From assembly GCA_021292165.1 (NCBI GenBank), contig CM037879.1, positions 117,191,359-117,255,358 on the forward strand: a stretch of DNA of 64,000 nt. Direction: 5' to 3'. The number at the start of each line of letters is the position of its first letter. The first letter of the stretch is position 1. The notes under the pieces were generated by a model. It saw only the letters and a list, made by a program, of their open reading frames with translations. It ran no database searches and was not told the origin of the DNA. Source of the stretch: Shinisaurus crocodilurus. Taxonomy: Eukaryota > Chordata > Lepidosauria > Squamata > Shinisauridae. Positions 1-10,445 of this stretch are shown in pieces. The position numbers and the translations under genes are program-made.

Positions 1-1299
1 TACATTTCTTCCCCTCTTCCCCTTTCCTAGGCTGACAGTATGCCACTCCCCCTCCTCTTCTTCCAATTGGCCAGGAAGAAGAGGAAGAGGCAGCACAGTG
101 TGGTAGTGTCAAATGGAAGGCAGAATAGACTCCTTTTTTTTGTAGTCCTTAAACTATTACGGTCTAGAGAAGTCCCATCAACTTTGCGTCTACTCTGAAA
201 TAAGTGTTTTGATAGCTGTAGTGTCAGACAGAAATGTTTTCTTAATTCCTGGGAGTGCTCTATCTTTTATTAGTAAAACAGAGCAAAAAGTACAAATGAT
301 TCTTTTTCTGTCTCTCTGGATATCTTGTCTCAATAACTTATACCCTTAGCTTAAAGGACGGTTTCTCTTTATATACCCTCCTTATTGGTATTCAAGTGCA
401 TATCACCACGTACCACAATATTTCACCCAGCAAGCCCGATATTGATGTAAGTTTGCCAATGCTACAAAAAAAAAGAGAAAAAAGAATATGAAGAATACTG
501 GATGTTTGATGCCATGGTTCTGTGCTATCAGTATCCCATGTACTGCATAGAAATATTTTAATTCTTGCCTATATGTTCTTGTTTTCTGATTATATCTCTG
601 GGAGGAAACACCCAATGAATCCCCAGCGTCCTTATTCTGTAGTTTATGTACACAGTCTCTCTTATGCGTTTCCAATATTTTTCTACGGAGACCCACTGAC
701 AGCAACTCTCAGAGGAGAGATTCATGACTTTCTCCTTCTCATGATACCTGGAAGTATAGGAAGAGGATGTGCGACCATCTCACATATTCTCTAATGCCAC
801 TTCCTCATAGGGTGAAGGTGCCTCATTGAAGGATATAAACAGGGGTGTGAATCATTGGTAAGTTACTGGACAACTAGACACTAGTTTTAACCTCTTATCC
901 ATAAATATATTTATGTAAGTGTCAAAGATGAATCAAAACGTAAGTTTGTGAGAATGAGGAAATGTCACATTTGGGAGTGGAAGACGTGACACTCAGGTGC
1001 TTAGAAAGACTGAATGTTTATTCCTGTTTCCTTTCCCCTTTATTACTGGATTTCCTTTAATGCTAAAGGGAGTCATTCTAAAGTTAACGGCTGAACTGAC
1101 GTGATGGTCCTGGAATTAAAATGCTGTTCAATCAATCCAGCAACCTTTTGTGATAATGCAGGTTCCAATGCATACTTAGAACTCCTCCAGTTTTCACCTT
1201 TGAAAGATTTTTAGAAATTGGGGTTCTCCTGCATATGCAGATGCTTTCCTTTTGTTTCTGGGTGGGGATGTTTTGGCAACAAGCTGCTATTGGAGGGAG
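1..1299. other. Unassigned AT-rich noncoding DNA
   Basis: I see no coding exon, RNA gene or repeat boundary that I can support here. The two open frames of 90-100 codons overlap on opposite strands and have no recognisable domain. A purine/pyrimidine-rich stretch lies at the start (about 1-95). Confidence 0.5.
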
Positions 1300-1365
1300 C
1301 AATCTTAATGTCCCATTGAGCTCAGTGGGGCTTACTCCCTAGTAAGTGTAGATTGCAGCCTTGGA
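1300..1365. repeat. Half-copy of a palindromic MITE
   Basis: The segment holds 'ggggcttactccctagtaag' followed by 'gtgtagattgcagcct'. The same phrases, in both orientations, recur at about 4535-4613, 15205-15300 and 21965-22485. They form one arm of a short palindromic nonautonomous DNA element that is common in this window. Only about one arm is present here. Family assignment is by similarity between local copies only. Confidence 0.45.
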
Positions 1366-2162
1366 ATGTTTAAGATAAGCTTAAAAAATATTCTTAACCA
1401 TGATTTGCTCCCCAGATAGGGAGTGCTACAATATTGCCAAGTGATCAGCTAATTCACTTTATTAATATTAAATCCATTTCACAGCATTTATCAGGCAGTT
1501 ATGTACATTAAAAACCAGTAATGTTCTAAACAGCATTTTCTTCTTTTGCAAGGCAGTTTAGTACACTGTATTAAATTTCTAAGCCCTAAACAATGACCAT
1601 CTCACATTAAATAAAAGACTCTGCCACAAGCTGGCAACACACATAATCCTTTCATGTAGGTTATAATTAGTTGTTTGCACAGCACACTGGCGATATATAA
1701 GGGCTAGATATCAGTAGAAAGGATTCCGATTCTAGCTGGATCATGGGACTTCCACTCTGGGGCAGCGGAGTCTTTACTATATAATTTGCTTCTCGTTATG
1801 GCTAGCACATCTCCTGCTGGCTGCTTCAAAGCACTTGTGGATAACAGAGCAGAAAAGTAATGGGCTCCACCATCACATCCATTTCTCTTCTGCCATCCAT
1901 TCTTTTACTGTAATGTGCTCCCCTTGCATGCATAAAGAACACTTAACCTTTATAAAGTGGATTAAGGTAGAAGTCTGTACACCAAGTGTGTGCCAAATCC
2001 TAAGTATGAGATATGAACACAGTCTTTTTCTGCCCAATCCACTACTGTTTCTCATCATATATTGCACAAAGGACTTCTCTCTCCCTGCCTCATTTGCTAA
2101 CTGGTCTAAGTCATGATCACAGATTGGCATGAAAGCTGCAGTCAAGGCTACCATGTCAATCC
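1366..2162. other. Unassigned noncoding DNA
   Basis: Nothing recognisable was seen. Opposite-strand open frames at 1835-2116 and 1873-2259 lack any domain, and the second one runs into the neighbouring transposon. Confidence 0.5.
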
Positions 2163-2170
2163 ACCTGCTG

Positions 2171-2883
2171 CAGAGATAGGCAACTTTTGGGGGCTGTGGG
2201 CACATTTGGCAATTTGAGAAACTATCATGGACACCACCACAAAATGGCTGCCATGGCAAAGGACAAGTAACCTGCCCAAAAGACTGAATACCAGGCAGAG
2301 GTGGGATCTGAGTTCCAACACACTAAACAACTCCTTTGAACCTACAGTTTTCAGCATCAACAGAAACCTGTTTCACAGTGATCACAGCTACCAGTAAAGC
2401 CCTATTCAGGCATTCTGAACCTGAATAGGGCAACCTGAATAGGGCAAATGCGTGAGGAGAAGGAGCGCTCCAGCCCTGCCCCTTTCCCCTCACTGTGTTT
2501 GTCACCCTCATTTTCTGTTGGCCAACAGTCTGAAGAGGAGGGGCTTCCTGTACCTGTGGAGGCTCTCCACGTGAGCCAGAACGCTGAAAAATCCACATTC
2601 TGGCTCATGTGGAGAGCCTTCATGGATACAGGCGGCTCTCCTCTTCAGGCTGTCAGCTGCCATGAAATGAGGGCGATGACAGACACAGTGAGGGGAAGGG
2701 GAGGGGCTGGAGCACTCCTTCTCCTCATGCATTTGCCCCATTTAGGTTCAGAATGCCTGAATAGGGCTAAGAAAATGTTTTAACTGGGGGAGAAAAGTGG
2801 GAATGGTAGAGCACCTTGGTAGGCACCAGGAAGAGTGTCTGGGGGTGCATAGGTGCCCGCAGGCACTATGTTGCCTACCCCTG
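2171..2883. mobile_element. hAT-like nonautonomous transposon with a nested foldback element
   Basis: The left end 'cagagataggcaac' and the right end 'gttgcctacccctg' are terminal inverted repeats of the CAGGGGTAGGCAAC type. A related short element lies at 57100-57234. Such C-A-G-starting ends are typical of hAT elements. The flanking octamers (2163-2170 and 2884-2891) are only weakly alike, as expected for an old insertion. The interior at 2398-2768 is a separate palindromic insertion. There is no transposase. The overlapping short open frames across 2402-2783 are mirror images generated by the palindrome. Confidence 0.6.
2398..2768. repeat. About 370-bp foldback (palindromic) element
   Basis: The two halves are reverse complements over nearly the whole length. 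The ends read 'agccctattcaggcattc' and 'gaatgcctgaatagggct'. The centre is near 2590, where 'ctctccacgtgagccagaa' faces 'ttctggctcatgtggagag'. Arms are about 180 bp with scattered mismatches and small gaps. I could not identify a convincing target duplication, so the superfamily is open. It lies inside the hAT-like element 2171-2883 and is therefore younger than it. Confidence 0.75.
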
Positions 2884-4530
2884 GCCTATGGTATACTCTA
2901 CTCATACTGTGACTCACAGTGTGACTCGACTCAACAACAACTTACAGTGTTAGTACAGGGTTCTAAAAGTCAGCAGAGGCATTCCTTTAGTAGTGACAGA
3001 GTATAGCCAAGTGTCTGAATTATAGCCCCTTGGCAGAACCCTCTTGTGCATTCCCATATCACAAGTGATGATCCTGGCCACCTTGCCATACCTGCAGCCA
3101 TTTTAAAGTGCTCTACATTCCATTGTGTCAGTCAGCAAAGCTGTGTCAGCCATAAAGCTGATGTATATTTCCTTGGTGTCATTCAAGGAACATCTGGAGC
3201 AAACTAATCAAATTCTCCCAGAGAGGAGTCAGGTAGCAATTCTTATATTTTTGTATAATGAAATTTTATTTCATTTCAAAATAAAGTTAATAAAATAAAG
3301 GCAACAAAAAGAAGAAAAAGAACATACATAATAATAAATCAAGATCACTAAAGAAACAAAGGAATTCAGTAAGTATAATTCTTAGTCTGTAACCTATATG
3401 CTTATGGAATATCTACAGTAAAATGTGCTAAGTAGGAGCTCAATATCTAATGAAATAATAAAAATACAATTTGTACAGCATATAAAAGGAATGTGTACAA
3501 GTGTACGTTATTTTGTGTATTAATCAGAAAAAATATAGGCAACTGCACTGCAGTTGGTTGAAATTTGATCAAAAGTTTGAGGACTTCAATGTAGGAAGTA
3601 CATGGAAACCATGGTGCCGTAATATGTTTCTTAAAGAGGAATTGAAGATTCCTCCTGGAATCTTCAATTTAAATGCTGCTACATCTTGTTATTTATGACT
3701 TGCATGGCTTTAATTGGCCTAACGACATAGAGGCATGGAGTTACGATCTTCTTACCAAGGTGAAAGGGAATTAGGTTTAAATTTTAAAAGGTGGTGGGGC
3801 TGGTAGTACCACCCTTACCCTTTCTATCTTTCTCTGCCTGGTGCAAGAGTGAGGCTCACTTAGTTTGGCTGGAGTTGCTATAGGTTGGGAGTGGCCTAGA
3901 CACTATGTGGTCAGCACCATCCTGGACTTTGTAAAATGACCCAACGCATACTATAAGAATGTATAAGTTTGTGGGTTCTTGACTGCTAATCTCATTTTAG
4001 CCAAGGTGTGTGTGTGTCTATAAGTGACCCTTATTTTGCTTTTTTCTGTAATAAACCACTTTTGTCTTTCCATAAAGATTCTGATTGAAGCCATGTTTTG
4101 TTATAGAGTCTGCCTCAGTTGCTTGGCTAAATACTTTAAGGGGAATGGTTACTTGAAAGGGAGCAGACACCCTTGGCTCGGGCAGACACAATTGTTCCAT
4201 CTCTTAAAGCAGTTCTTCTTGTATGTAACTTTGTGGTCAAGTGGATCTTAATAACAACTTGGCAGTGATAGTTTTGGGGACCCCTCAGGTATGGCTCCTT
4301 CAGGGGTGCCCCTTAATCTGGAAGAGGTGGGTCATGCAAACTGAGAATTCTCTTAGGCTGCATCTGATCTTCTTGAATACTCTGTGCAAAGTGGAAATGA
4401 CTGTTAGGGTAGTGACACCCCCCCCCCACACGCCGCCAGTCTTGGGGTCCTGGCAAATATTCAAACTTGCCACCCTCTGGAGCCACCCTTGATGGCAATT
4501 ATGGTATAATTGTCTTGCTAACAGATAAAA
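2884..4530. other. Unassigned noncoding DNA
   Basis: No recognisable gene or bounded repeat was seen. There is an A-rich, tail-like stretch near 3255-3330 and a run of C at about 4419-4428. Short open frames (60-83 codons) overlap one another and show no domain. Confidence 0.45.
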
Positions 4531-4532
4531 GC

Positions 4533-4613
4533 TACAATCCTGTACTCACTTAATTGGAAGTAAGCCCCACTGAAATTAATGGGACTTACTTTTGAGTAGA
4601 CATGTACAGGATT
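4533..4613. repeat. Palindromic MITE, near-complete copy
   Basis: The arms 'caatcctgtactcactt' and 'agtagacatgtacaggatt', and the inner arms 'agtaagccccactgaaat' and 'attaatgggacttactt', fold back on each other around about 4572. It is the same family as the pieces at 1300-1365 and 21963-22486. There is no coding capacity. Confidence 0.55.
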
Positions 4614-4689
4614 TCACTGTAAATTGCAGAATGGGCTTAGAGTGAGTGTTTTAACCCAGTGCAATGAATCCAGGATCTTAAAGGGAATA

Positions 4690-4877
4690 AAAGTGCAGTA
4701 TCAGAGGCAGTATGACTGTGTACTCCAGTTGCTGGGGAAATTGGGTGGGAGGGTGCTGTTGCACTCATGTCCTGCTTGTGAGATCCCGCTGGCAGCTGGT
4801 TGGCCACTATGTGAACAGAATGCTGGACTAGATGGACCCTTGGTCTGATCCAGCAGGGCTCTTCTTATGTTCTTAAA
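4690..4877 (+). mobile_element. CR1/L3-type LINE 3'-end repeat, 5'-truncated
   Basis: This matches, in the opposite orientation, the longer copy at 52488-52866 over 'ccagttgctggggaa', 'gcactcatgtcctgcttg' and the terminal 'ggtctgatccagcagggctc' followed by 'ttcttatgttctt'. That terminal tail also ends the tRNA-Ala SINE at 56915-57095, so the repeat behaves as the 3' end of a LINE whose tail a SINE has adopted. There is no reverse-transcriptase sequence in this copy. The exact clade is an inference. Confidence 0.6.
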
Positions 4878-5238
4878 AAATCCTTCCATGAAGAAGGAGA
4901 TAACACATTGTCGCTCATGAACGAAATTAACTGGGAGAATAAATCCAACATATACAAGAGCTGTAATTTGGTATCTATAAAGTACATAACTAAAGTACAT
5001 AAAACGACTATTCCCTTCGTATACATGAAGTGAAGTATGCTGCTGCAGACTTGGCTTCTGGTATCTGGTACGCTTCAGGTGTGGATCTTAGTGCTGAACA
5101 AGATGACCGTGGCTGGTTCTGGAAGCAGATGGCTGGCGCACAGCCCATAATGTGTCACCATGAAACAAAAAGAAACATTACTGCACATTACCTCACATGT
5201 CTGCTGAGGTAATACAGCTGTGGGAGTGATAAGATATT
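4878..5238. other. Unassigned noncoding DNA
   Basis: Nothing supported was seen between the CR1/L3-type tail and the 5S-derived SINE. Confidence 0.45.
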
Positions 5239-5244
5239 TCATAG

Positions 5245-5410
5245 ATTTCATAGATCATAGAGTTGGAAGGAGCCTACAAGGCTATCGAGTCCAACCCCTG
5301 CTCAATGCAGGAAACTAGAGGAGGGGTCTCCCATCCAAGTAATAACCAGGCGTGACCCTGCTTAGCTCTCCACGCTCAGACAAGCTGAGCCAGCACGAGC
5401 CACAGGCCTG
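5245..5410 (-). mobile_element. 5S rRNA-derived SINE with CR1-type tail (copy 1)
   Basis: Read on the minus strand, the head contains 'gctaagcagggtca' and 'ttacttggatgggagacc'. These correspond to the box A to box C region of vertebrate 5S rRNA, i.e. the RNA polymerase III internal promoter. The 3' half contains 'gggttggactcgatag' and 'ccttccaactctatgat', the typical end of a CR1 LINE. It is therefore a composite SINE: a 5S head joined directly to a CR1-like tail, about 160 bp long. The head is incomplete at its 5' end relative to 120-nt 5S rRNA. Sister copies lie at 20329-20487, 41693-41862 and 57484-57630. Confidence 0.75.
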
Positions 5411-7257
5411 TATTATTGTAGGGAAAGATCTGCAGGTGGTGGTGGTGGTGGTGGGGTTCACAGCTCAACCCTTCATGTGCCCACCAATTCTGCATTGCAA
5501 ATGCCTTCCAAGTTGGTTTCTCCCAGTGGGGCTTATTTCTGGTCTTGGAGCCTAGCTGGATAAAAATTATAAACAGACTGAATACTGGAAAAACAAACCA
5601 TACAAACAATTTCTAATAATAAACATTATACTTTTGAAATGTTATAAATCTGTGCACGTGTGCGCGCATGCATCCCTCTAACTGGCCATGGGACACATTT
5701 ATAAATATGTGTACATGCATAACATTCCAAAAGCATATCTATATGTGTGTGAATCTATCTGTCTATCATATGAATTCTGCAAATTAACCTTGGAAATTTA
5801 TGTTTGTATTAATAGAAAATGGAAAAAAGGAAAAAAATGTGGGATATAAATGTAATAAAAATAAATAAATAGAGTTTAAAAAGAAAAGGCTGGGGGCATT
5901 TGCAGAAGAGAATTGGTGGGCAGGAGCCCCTTACCCTCACCCCATCCCAATGATCTTCCAATGCAAATATACCATTCCACCCCTGCATTAGGAAACATGG
6001 CAAACTTGGGTTTGGAAATTTCATGTTTGCCTTAAAACATGTAATTGCACTCTAAAATTCAGAGGAAATAAACAGCTGACCATATCTTGGACTTTGAAAT
6101 GTCTCTATTTTGATCCCTGCCCCATCAAAAAGGAAGGTATCCCTATCAGCAGCATCAATTGTATATTTTATTTATTTATTTATTAGACTTCTTCTTTTTT
6201 AAAAAAAAAAAAAAAGCACTGGAACAAACTTGACTGCCGAAGTCTAAAGCTATCCATTTAGAAACACTGCCAATTTAAAATATTAAGTAAAATAACTGAT
6301 TGCATGCTTTATTTCCAATAGTTTTGCATTTGCCAGCAATAAGCTTCAGAATAATGGTCCGTGGAAACCCAATGGAATATCAGCGGGTTTTAAAACGTTT
6401 TCTCATGTGTGGCTCCTTAGGGTAGACTCCACCTCAAGATCTTGGGAATGGATGGCAGTTGTCTACTAATGAAAAAGGCAGTGAAACTTAGCACTGATGT
6501 TAAGGTGAAACCCCTGCTGAGAAAATGACACCAAAGGAGAATAAAGCTCCTCTTTAGGTAAAGGTGCATGAATATAAAGAGACTTATAATTGGATTCCAT
6601 AAAGACTTGGAAAACTAACACCCTTACCGCTTCTCACAATGAACAAAAGTTCTTTTAAATTCTATTAGTTTTCCAGCCTACATTTTTTAGAAAGTAAGAT
6701 GTGTAACTTCTGAGGATCCCATGAACAATGAGGGCCACAGCATTTGCATTCGCAAATTATTCAGTAGTGGCACATTGTCATCTTTTGTTGAAGTATCACA
6801 ACTTTTCCAACTGAATACTTTGATTCTAAAGAATGACATTTCATCTTATACTTTGAAAGCTCTTATTCTGAATAATGTCATAGAAGTCACAAGAATAGCA
6901 ATCACCCCATCACCTAATATGTCCTTGTTGAAATCAAGGTCATTGTGTGAGTGCCTGACACCATCATATCCCTTTGTAGTTCAGCAGTCTTTCGTCCTCC
7001 ATTTGATGTGGTCTGTTGGCCAGAGCTCACATGGTCTTCTGGCAATATAATCCAAAGTGAATTTAAAATGTCACTGGAATGCAGAGAATATTAGGTGTGC
7101 CAAAGTCCCGTAGAAATCTTTGGCAACTAAACTTCCAGATTTCAACTGGACTTGGCCACCTTTCCCAGAATTCCACCTACAGGGTTTGATACTTGCTTCT
7201 GTACTAGAGTGTTCTTCAGAGTGAACTGAAGTCTGTTGTCCCAAATGAGAGGAGATA
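5411..7257. other. Unassigned AT-rich DNA with low-complexity patches
   Basis: There is a (GTG)n patch at about 5434-5454, and a 'gggatataaatgtaataa' phrase followed by an (AAAT)n tail at about 5840-5872 that looks like the 3' end of an old SINE or L2 LINE. A (TTTA)n run followed by an A run lies at about 6165-6215. No coding exon is recognised; the 109-codon frame at 6721-7050 has no domain or homologue I know. Confidence 0.45.
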
Positions 7258-7430
7258 CATCAGGGTTGGAGAACCTTTTTCATTCCAAGAGCCAAATTCC
7301 AATCTGGGAAAGGTTTTGGGGGCCACATTCCATCTGTGGGTAGGGCCAAAGGCAAAGTGGGTGTGGTCAAAGACCAAGTGGGTGGGAGGGACCAAACTGT
7401 AATTCCCCTCTGCAAGCTCAGAAATATTAA
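7258..7430. mobile_element. hAT (Charlie-like) MITE fragment
   Basis: The start 'cagggttggagaaccttt' followed by 'gagccaaattcc' and 'gggggccacattcc' has the character of hAT-type MITEs, which often begin CAG-G-GTT. The opposite end could not be located, so this is a fragment or the right end has decayed. Confidence 0.4.
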
Positions 7431-7830
7431 CACAGTCTTCTGCTGTACTCATGGATTCCTGAAGCAGGGCAAAGCTACATATCCCAAAGCAGAGACTGTC
7501 ACATGAGCTTTAAATGATAAAATCAAGTTTAATTGCCTTGGAACCTCATCCCTGGTAGCATGTATGTTCCAGATTTTCCATTTAATTGGTACCCTTTCTT
7601 TGCTCATTTTCTTTCTAAACAGTTGGCATCTTCAACAAAAGCAGAAAACACTATAATCGGTTGACTTGAATTTAAACGAGATCTGGTTGTGTATAATTTT
7701 TAACATGGTATCTAACCTGCCTCATCTGGAGTGAGGGTAAGTAACAGCACTAAAAAGTCTAGCTAACAATATAAATAAACTGCCAATTCCAACATAAAAT
7801 GCTATGCTGAATTGAAATGTCACTATCCCT
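7431..7830. other. Unassigned noncoding DNA
   Basis: Nothing supported was seen here. Confidence 0.45.
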
Positions 7831-7839
7831 GCTTAGTCC

Positions 7840-9055
7840 TACCCACTGGCCGGGTGTGCATGTCACTTTAAACCCACAGAGGTACTGAAAAAGCTCTGTA
7901 GGTTTAAAGTGGCCCCAGGCCCCGGCTGTGCCCGACTAATGGTTGGGCACAGTGCAGGTTTGGAGGCACCGCCTCTCCCCTCAGTCCACTGGCCGGTATC
8001 CAAGGGACACCGCGGGAGCACTGAGGGGAGTGGGGTGGGGATGACAGCTGTCAAAAAGTGCCCAAGCAGCACTTTTTGGCAGTTGTCAGAGAAGCTCCTT
8101 GCCCTTGTTGTGTCCCCACCGAGCAAGGGCAATGAGCCCCCCTGGCTGCCCCCTCTCCCCTCTGAGTTCCACTCACCAACACCACTGTCCACTGCCATCT
8201 GCCTCCACCACTACTCTCTTGTTGGCAAAGAGGGCAGCAGCAGCGGAGGTGCGGGCGGGCGGGATCCAGCCGGCCAGGCCTCAGTAGGCCTGGCCAGTTG
8301 GAACTTGCCCCCACCTTTGCCATCAATGCTACTGTCCTTTCAGCTGAAAGGACAGAAGCAGCAACAGTGGCTGCAGCGCTTCCTCCTGCCACCCCAAGCC
8401 CCACTCACCATGTCCGCCACCGCTGCTGTCCACTTCCACTGACAGCCCCCTTCCCAAGTGCTAGCGTGCACGTATAAGGGGGGGGTCTGACGCACACGCA
8501 CCATCCCCCCCCCACGCGCACGGCGATGCCAGTGCAGCGGCCTCTGCTGTGCGCCCACCCTCTTCCCACTTGGGAAGGGGACTGTTAGCAGAGGTGAATG
8601 GCAGCAGACGTGCTGAGTGGGGCTCGGGGCAGTGGGAGGAGGAGGCACCACCGCGGTTTCTGTCCTTTTGGCCGAAAGGAAAGCAGCAGCAGCGGCGAAG
8701 GCAACGGTGCGGGGAATCCAGGCACCCGGCCTCGCTTGTTCTTGAGATCAAGTGAGGCCAGGGAGCCTGGATCCCCTGCACCACTGACAAGCAATCCCAC
8801 TCTCCCGACATCAGCTGTGGCGTGGGGGGGAGCTGATGACAGCCGTGCTAATTGCCGTTTGGGCATTTTTGCAGGTCTGGCCAGGGGGCTCTATGCCCAT
8901 TTTGGCTTGTGGAAGGATTAGCATGTCGTCCGGGTTCGGACGTCCCACTAAACCTCAGTAGGGTAAGTAAACCCCTGCAAGCCATGGTTTGGTAGGGCAG
9001 TTAAGGAGACTCTGCAACTAACTAACTAAACCTTCCCGGCTTTGCACAACACTTT
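7840..9055. mobile_element. GC-rich hairpin-chain element, copy A
   Basis: This block of about 1.2 kb is much richer in GC than its surroundings and is made of consecutive and nested hairpins. Examples are arms 7864-7881/7894-7911 (17 of 18 match), 7926-7933/7945-7952, 8043-8061/8069-8087, 8272-8281/8286-8295, a perfect 24-nt palindrome at 8332-8355, and 14-bp perfect arms 8447-8460/8567-8580. The last pair sits within a larger imperfect palindrome of about 8350-8680. Phrases such as 'ggggatgacagct' and 'agtgcccaagcagcact', and the right end with 'gggttcggacg', recur in the same order in copy B (12440-13700). The open frames in it (60-177 codons, on both strands) are by-products of GC-rich palindromic sequence. 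It has no transposase and its true boundaries are uncertain. I infer a nonautonomous DNA transposon of a composite foldback type. Confidence 0.6.
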
Positions 9056-9430
9056 TACACCTCATTAGGCTTACTCACGTGGTCACCCAGTCACTTAAGG
9101 CCAGCCAAAAGCTAGACAATTCTGAGTAATTCCCAGCATCAGACTTTGAATCTCCAGGGGAAGAAAGTTCCACAGGTACTCCCATAATCCAAGAGAGAGT
9201 TAAGCATACACAAGCCCTTTGATAGGTCCCTCTGGAGAAAATGAGAGAACCACTGTGGGGAAACACTTTTTTTTTTTTAACAGTATTTGTGGAGTTCATC
9301 ATAATTGCGTATGGAATTTTGGGCTGTGCTGAATATTTTCTAATTTTAATATTTGTCCCAAAAACATTACTGGAAAAAGACTCCTCTCATCAAACATTTG
9401 TATTGTTTTGCTGTTGTTTAGTGTATTTCC
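9056..9430. other. Unassigned noncoding DNA
   Basis: Nothing supported was seen. An 11-T run lies near 9270. Confidence 0.45.
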
Positions 9431-9438
9431 TTCTAGTG

Positions 9439-9555
9439 CAGTGTTCTCCAATCTTGGGTCACCAGATGTTTTTGGCCTACAACTCCCAGCATGGCTGGGG
9501 CATGCTGGGAGTTGTAGGCCAAAAACATCTGGCAACCCAAGGTTGGAGAACACTG
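9439..9555. mobile_element. 117-bp palindromic hAT MITE with perfect 8-bp TSD
   Basis: The element reads from 'cagtgttctccaatcttggg' into 'ggttggagaacactg' as a near-perfect inverted repeat, with 'ggcctacaactcccagcat' facing 'atgctgggagttgtaggcc' at the centre. It is flanked by the identical octamer TTCTAGTG at 9431-9438 and 9556-9563. An 8-bp target duplication is the hallmark of hAT transposition. A sister copy with its own perfect 8-bp duplication lies at 37306-37433. It has no coding capacity and depends on a transposase supplied elsewhere. Confidence 0.9.
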
Positions 9556-9679
9556 TTCTAGTGGCTATGCACTCCTTCTTTCTTTTGCTGGTCCTTGACT
9601 TCTTTTGCCCACACTGCTGTTAAATCCAACTGGCTACAGTTACCCTCACAATTTTGTTTATGAGCAACCATGACATACA

Positions 9680-10445
9680 TTTATTTGTTTGTTTGAACCA
9701 TTTGCAGTGTTTGCTTCATGGAATTTGGTTTACAAAGTTAAAAATGTCAAAATACAATAGATCACATAATAAAGAACAACCAGCAGAAATAATACACAGG
9801 GCAATCAGCAAGATTTCAAATGCCTAAAATGCATTAAAGGCCTGAGAATGCATGTTTAGGCAGAAAAAAGACCTACTGCTGCAAGCATGCTGGCTGGGGC
9901 ATGCTTGGAGTTGTAGGCCTTTTTTCTGTCTAAACATGCATAGGAGTGCAGCTTGAGATAATTTAAAAAACAAAACAAAACACAGTTTTCACCTGGTACC
10001 TAAACACAAGTTAGGGTGCACCTCCATGGGGGCAGGCATTCTATAAAGAGAGAGCCACAACCAAAAAGGCCTGTTCTCTAATTGTCACCTGCTTCACATC
10101 TAACAGTGAGAAGGGACTCGGCCTACAATTTCAGAGCAGGAAGATATGGGAGAATGTGCTTCTTGAGGTACTGGGGTCCTCTGTCATTTAGGGCTTTAAA
10201 GGTGAGTACTAGCACTTTGAATTGAGCTCAGAAATGGACAGGTAGACTTTTCAGGTTTTGGGGGTGGTGGTGGTTTAGCACTAGTGAAATGTGATCTGAG
10301 TAAGCTGTGCCAGTCACAATTCTGGCAGCTGTATTTTGCATGAACTGAACCATCTCCAAATTCCGCCCCACACAGAATGCATTACAATAATCCAGATGAT
10401 GTCATTGCATCAGACATAGAATTGTGATGCTATTGACAATAATCT
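9680..10445 (-). mobile_element. Old L2-type LINE 3' portion, interrupted by a palindromic MITE
   Basis: On the plus strand, phrases such as 'agggctttaaaggtgag', 'cactttgaattgagctcag' and 'gcattacaataatccag' correspond to the reverse complement of the 3' part of L2-clade reverse transcriptases seen more intact at 44078-45586. The left part (about 9680-9845) resembles an L2 3' untranslated tail. No reading frame survives. The element is split at 9848-9941 by a palindromic MITE. The assignment rests on similarity to the better preserved L2 copies in this window. Confidence 0.6.
9848..9941. mobile_element. Palindromic MITE
   Basis: The arms 'atgcatgtttaggcagaaaa' and 'ttttctgtctaaacatgcat' are inverted repeats about 94 bp apart. 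The interior phrase 'ggggcatgctt..gagttgtaggcc' is shared with the 9439-9555 MITE family. A partial relative lies at about 52995-53042 ('agacagaaaaaaacgcc'). Confidence 0.65.

Noticed and set aside
7863..8921. Several overlapping frames up to 177 codons
   Set aside because: They mirror each other across palindromes of the hairpin-chain element and have no recognisable fold or start context.
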